64,000 nt of DNA from Dongia sedimenti (GTDB lineage: Bacteria > Pseudomonadota > Alphaproteobacteria > Dongiales > Dongiaceae): positions 62,001 through 126,000 of the forward strand of contig JAUYVI010000006.1 in the NCBI GenBank assembly GCA_030715195.1, written 5' to 3'. Below, one piece after another: positions 61,872-64,000 of the stretch (its first letter is position 1; every line of letters begins with the position of its first letter). The notes under the pieces were generated by a model. The model had not been told where the DNA came from. It searched no databases and worked only from the letters and a program-made list of their open reading frames with translations. The translations under genes and the position numbers were made by a program.

Positions 61872-62654
61872 TCAGCAAGCCCCGCCGAGCAGCCGGTAAT
61901 GCGCAGCCCTTGCCACCGCCTGCACGCGGTTGCGGGCACCCAGCTTCCGCGTCGCGGATTTCAGATGCAGCATCACGGTCGCCGGTGAGCGGTCGAGCTT
62001 GAAGGCGATCTGCTTCGCGGTCATGCCCTTGGCGCAGTATTGCAGGCATTCGCGCTCGCGTGGGCTGAGGCGCACGTGGCGCGAGGGCAGCGCGTCGGGG
62101 TCGTAGCTGTCCAGCGCGGCGTTGTGGAAGGCATAGCCGGCGAGGGCGAGCTCGATCATATGCCGGCGCGCGTCCCGCTCGAAGCCGGGCTCGGGATCGA
62201 CGCAGACTGCGTTGAAAGTGGCGAGCCCGCCTTGGGCGAGGCGCATCGGCACCGTCACCCCGACCGTCATCCGCGTGTCGAGGCAATAGTGGATCACCGG
62301 CTGGTGGCGGGCGGTCACCACGGCGGCCAGCGCGTTCTCGCCGGGATCGCCGTCCACCTGGTTGCAGGACCACATGAAGGGCGCGTTGGCCTTCACCGCC
62401 AGCTCCTGCATCGGGTCGATCTGGCAGAAGCCGCCCTTGGTCCAGAGCTCCGGCATCTCGGCATCGATGTTGCGGATCTCGAGCAGGCTGGGGCTGATCA
62501 AATCGCCCTCCGGCGTCACCGGCACCGGCGTGTAGTCGTAGCCCAGGGCGGTGAAGCCGAGGTCGCGGAGCGACATGATCATCGCGTCGAGCCGCGGGCC
62601 GAGACCCGCAACGCTCGACAGCCGTTCCTCCAACCCCTCCAGCCAGCGCGACAT
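61872..62654 (-). CDS. LuxR-family autoinducer-binding regulator (no LuxI nearby)
   Basis: A 260-residue regulator. The N-terminal domain (LGFTALGYDYTPVPV, FMWSCNQVDGDPGENALAAVV, VTVPMRLAQGGLATFNAV) resembles the acyl-homoserine-lactone-binding domain. The C-terminal helix-turn-helix is LSPRERECLQYCAKGMTAKQIAFKLDRSPATVMLHLKSATRKLG. The ATG at 62654 is used; sequence upstream belongs to the ChaC gene region. No LuxI synthase is in the window, so it is a solo that may sense foreign or plant signals. It follows the ChaC-like gene by 13 bp. Confidence 0.88.
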   Translation of the reverse strand: MSRWLEGLEERLSSVAGLGPRLDAMIMSLRDLGFTALGYDYTPVPVTPEGDLISPSLLEIRNIDAEMPELWTKGGFCQIDPMQELAVKANAPFMWSCNQVDGDPGENALAAVVTARHQPVIHYCLDTRMTVGVTVPMRLAQGGLATFNAVCVDPEPGFERDARRHMIELALAGYAFHNAALDSYDPDALPSRHVRLSPRERECLQYCAKGMTAKQIAFKLDRSPATVMLHLKSATRKLGARNRVQAVARAAHYRLLGGAC

Positions 62655-62667
62655 GATGACGGGGATG

Positions 62668-63279
62668 TTACTGCCCTTGCTCCACCTGCCGCAACACCCG
62701 GTGCAGCACGCCTTCGTGAATGCCCATCTCCTCCAGGTGCAGCACGGTGTTGCGCAGGTATTCGACATTGCTACCGGTCCGGCCGATCGCCAGGCGGATG
62801 CGGCGCGCGATCTCGGGGATCTCCAGCTTGCCGGCATATTGCGGGTGCTTGCGGTCGGCCACATAGGCGAGGGCGGTGGCGATCCCGCCGTCCTCCAGCC
62901 GCACCTTCAGCCAGCGCGGCTCGTAGACGCCGGTCACCATCTCGCGCTGGTGTAGGGCTTCGGCCACTTCCGCCGCGTGCTCCGGCTTCACCCGGAACAT
63001 GCGGCCGTGGCACATGCCGCCGCGGTCGAGCCCGAGCACCAGGCCGGGATTCTCCCGCGTGCCGCGGTAATGGGTCGAGCGGATGCAGAAGGCGCGGTGA
63101 TAGCCGTGCAGCGTCGCCGGCACGATGTCGATATAGGGGAAATCCGGCCGCCACATCAGCGAGCCGTAGCCGAAGACCCGGAGCTCGGCGCCGGGCGTGA
63201 GTTTCACCCGGCGGCTTTCGATCAGCTCCTGGTCGATGACGCTGTAATAGGCGTCATCCGTTTCGGTTTCAGTCGGCAT
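62668..63279 (-). CDS. Gamma-glutamylcyclotransferase (ChaC-like)
   Basis: A 203-residue enzyme that cleaves gamma-glutamyl peptides such as glutathione to 5-oxoproline. The glutamate-binding loop is LRVFGYGSLMWRPDF near residue 35, and IRSTHYRGTRENPGLVLGLDRGG carries the catalytic Glu region (RENPG). It starts at the ATG 63279, overlapping the enol-lactonase end by 11 bp. Glutathione enzymes (gloB, GST) are encoded a few kilobases away. Confidence 0.9.
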   Translation of the reverse strand: MPTETETDDAYYSVIDQELIESRRVKLTPGAELRVFGYGSLMWRPDFPYIDIVPATLHGYHRAFCIRSTHYRGTRENPGLVLGLDRGGMCHGRMFRVKPEHAAEVAEALHQREMVTGVYEPRWLKVRLEDGGIATALAYVADRKHPQYAGKLEIPEIARRIRLAIGRTGSNVEYLRNTVLHLEEMGIHEGVLHRVLRQVEQGQ

Positions 63280-64000
63280 CGCCTTCCAGCAGGAAGCCGA
63301 GCATGGCTTCGTTGAAGTCGTGCGGCTTCTCGACATTGCAGAGGTGATAGCCGCCTTCGATCACCGCCAGCCGCGCGCCCTGGATCCGGTCGCGCAGCGC
63401 GCTGACCGCGGCGACGGTGGCGCCGGGATCCTTCTCGCCGGCGATGCAGAGGGTCGGCAGGCGCAGGGTCTCGAGTTCGTTGCCCGGAATGTCCATGCGC
63501 TTGATGGCGAGCGCCGCACCCGTATAGCCCGCCGCCGGCGTGGCGCGGATCAGATCGGCGATCCACTCGGTGGTCAGCGGTGCCGCGGCGCGGAACTCCG
63601 GCGACAGCCAGCGGCCGAGCGTGCCCTCGATCTGGCTCTCCACGCCGCCCTTGGCGATGGCGGCGACCCGGTCGTCCCACATCTTCTGCGCATCGGCATT
63701 GGGCTTGCCGGTGCCGGCGCAGGCCAGCACCAGGCGGTTCAGCATCTTGCGGTGCCGCAGCGCCAGGACCTGGCCGATCATGCTGCCGATCGACAGGCCG
63801 ACGAAATGAAAGCGGCCATGCCCCAGCTTCGCCACCAGGTTGGCGACGTCGTCCGCCATCTGCTCCAGCGTGTAGCCGCGGGTCAGGTCCTCGCCGGTGG
63901 CGTCGGTCTGCCCATGCCCGCGCATGTCATAGGAGAGCACGCGGAAATGCCGGGTGAGGACGGGCAGCTGGAAGCCCCACATCGCATGGCTCACCGAGAG
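63269..64000 (-). CDS. 3-oxoadipate enol-lactonase-like alpha/beta hydrolase (5' end beyond window)
   Basis: The visible 243 residues lack the N-terminus, which lies past the right edge; an in-frame ATG-like start inside the window is internal. FRVLSYDMRGHGQTD is the standard PcaD-type phrase, FHFVGLSIGSMIGQVLAL holds the nucleophile Ser, IAGEKDPGATV the acid and GGYHLCNVEKP the His. The fold and motifs match PcaD of the beta-ketoadipate pathway, but other esterase functions are possible without the rest of a pca cluster. Confidence 0.82.
   Translation of the reverse strand, partial: LSVSHAMWGFQLPVLTRHFRVLSYDMRGHGQTDATGEDLTRGYTLEQMADDVANLVAKLGHGRFHFVGLSIGSMIGQVLALRHRKMLNRLVLACAGTGKPNADAQKMWDDRVAAIAKGGVESQIEGTLGRWLSPEFRAAAPLTTEWIADLIRATPAAGYTGAALAIKRMDIPGNELETLRLPTLCIAGEKDPGATVAAVSALRDRIQGARLAVIEGGYHLCNVEKPHDFNEAMLGFLLEGDAD

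Overview
The window is a dense, high-GC chromosomal stretch from an alphaproteobacterium, most like Rhodospirillales-type soil bacteria. This is inferred from the carA / YqeY / dnaG / rpoD order, the DUF1289 and GloB-methyltransferase neighbourhoods, strong GC bias at third codon positions, and many ATGA/GTGA gene overlaps. There are no insertion sequences, prophage genes, CRISPR arrays or rRNA genes. One tRNA, read as tRNA-Ile2 with a CAT anticodon, is present.

Region by region. 0-1.5 kb: the start of a minus-strand adenylate-cyclase-like membrane protein (cut by the window edge), a DUF1289 protein and an EamA transporter. 1.7-8.4 kb: the housekeeping core carA (minus), YqeY-family protein, dnaG and rpoD. 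Matches to the DnaA-box consensus precede dnaG and rpoD, and rpoD has a consensus sigma-70 promoter with a leader of about 450 nt. 8.4-10.7 kb: SMI1/KNR4 protein, FMN reductase, lipoprotein and tRNA. 10.7-18.4 kb: a LacI regulator, two perfect palindromic operators, and an operon of SIS deglycase-like protein, sugar ABC binding protein, two permeases, PfkB kinase and FAD amine oxidase. It looks like an Amadori-compound or amino-sugar utilisation locus and has no ATPase of its own. 18.4-22.5 kb: a NarL-type two-component pair divergent from a three-gene MotA/TolQ-like membrane operon of unknown role. 22.5-27.7 kb: a PIG-L deacetylase, then a probable Fur-controlled iron-complex ABC transporter whose operon ends in two tandem class-I glutamine-amidotransferase-like proteins. 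27.7-31.4 kb: a ribose-type ABC transporter (minus). 31.5-39.6 kb: sugar-acid type enzymes (amidohydrolase, FMN hydroxy-acid dehydrogenase, RraA-like aldolase) in one operon with an AI-2E transporter, an HWE histidine kinase, a Tyr/Pro-rich secreted protein and an enolase-superfamily dehydratase. 39.7-46.6 kb: a GMC oxidoreductase and a 1697-residue VCBS/RTX protein with a possible LapG site. 46.8-53.4 kb: DUF72, DUF3750, nitronate monooxygenase, alpha/beta hydrolase divergent from a CGNR regulator, a YCII/ECF-sigma pair and a DUF1194 protein. 53.4-60.5 kb: a two-subunit N,N-dimethylformamidase, methyltransferase, gloB, GST, ketopantoate reductase and an amine oxidase. 60.6-64 kb: a lower-GC orphan membrane-anchored protein, a LuxR solo, a ChaC-like cyclotransferase and a truncated enol-lactonase.

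The best candidates for something undescribed are the MotA/TolQ-like three-gene operon (20590-22549), in which the usual MotB/TolR/ExbD partner appears to be replaced by a membrane-anchored beta-sandwich protein, and the paired amidotransferase-like genes translationally coupled to the iron ABC transporter (26526-27736). All function calls come from reading translated sequence and motifs; no database search was run.
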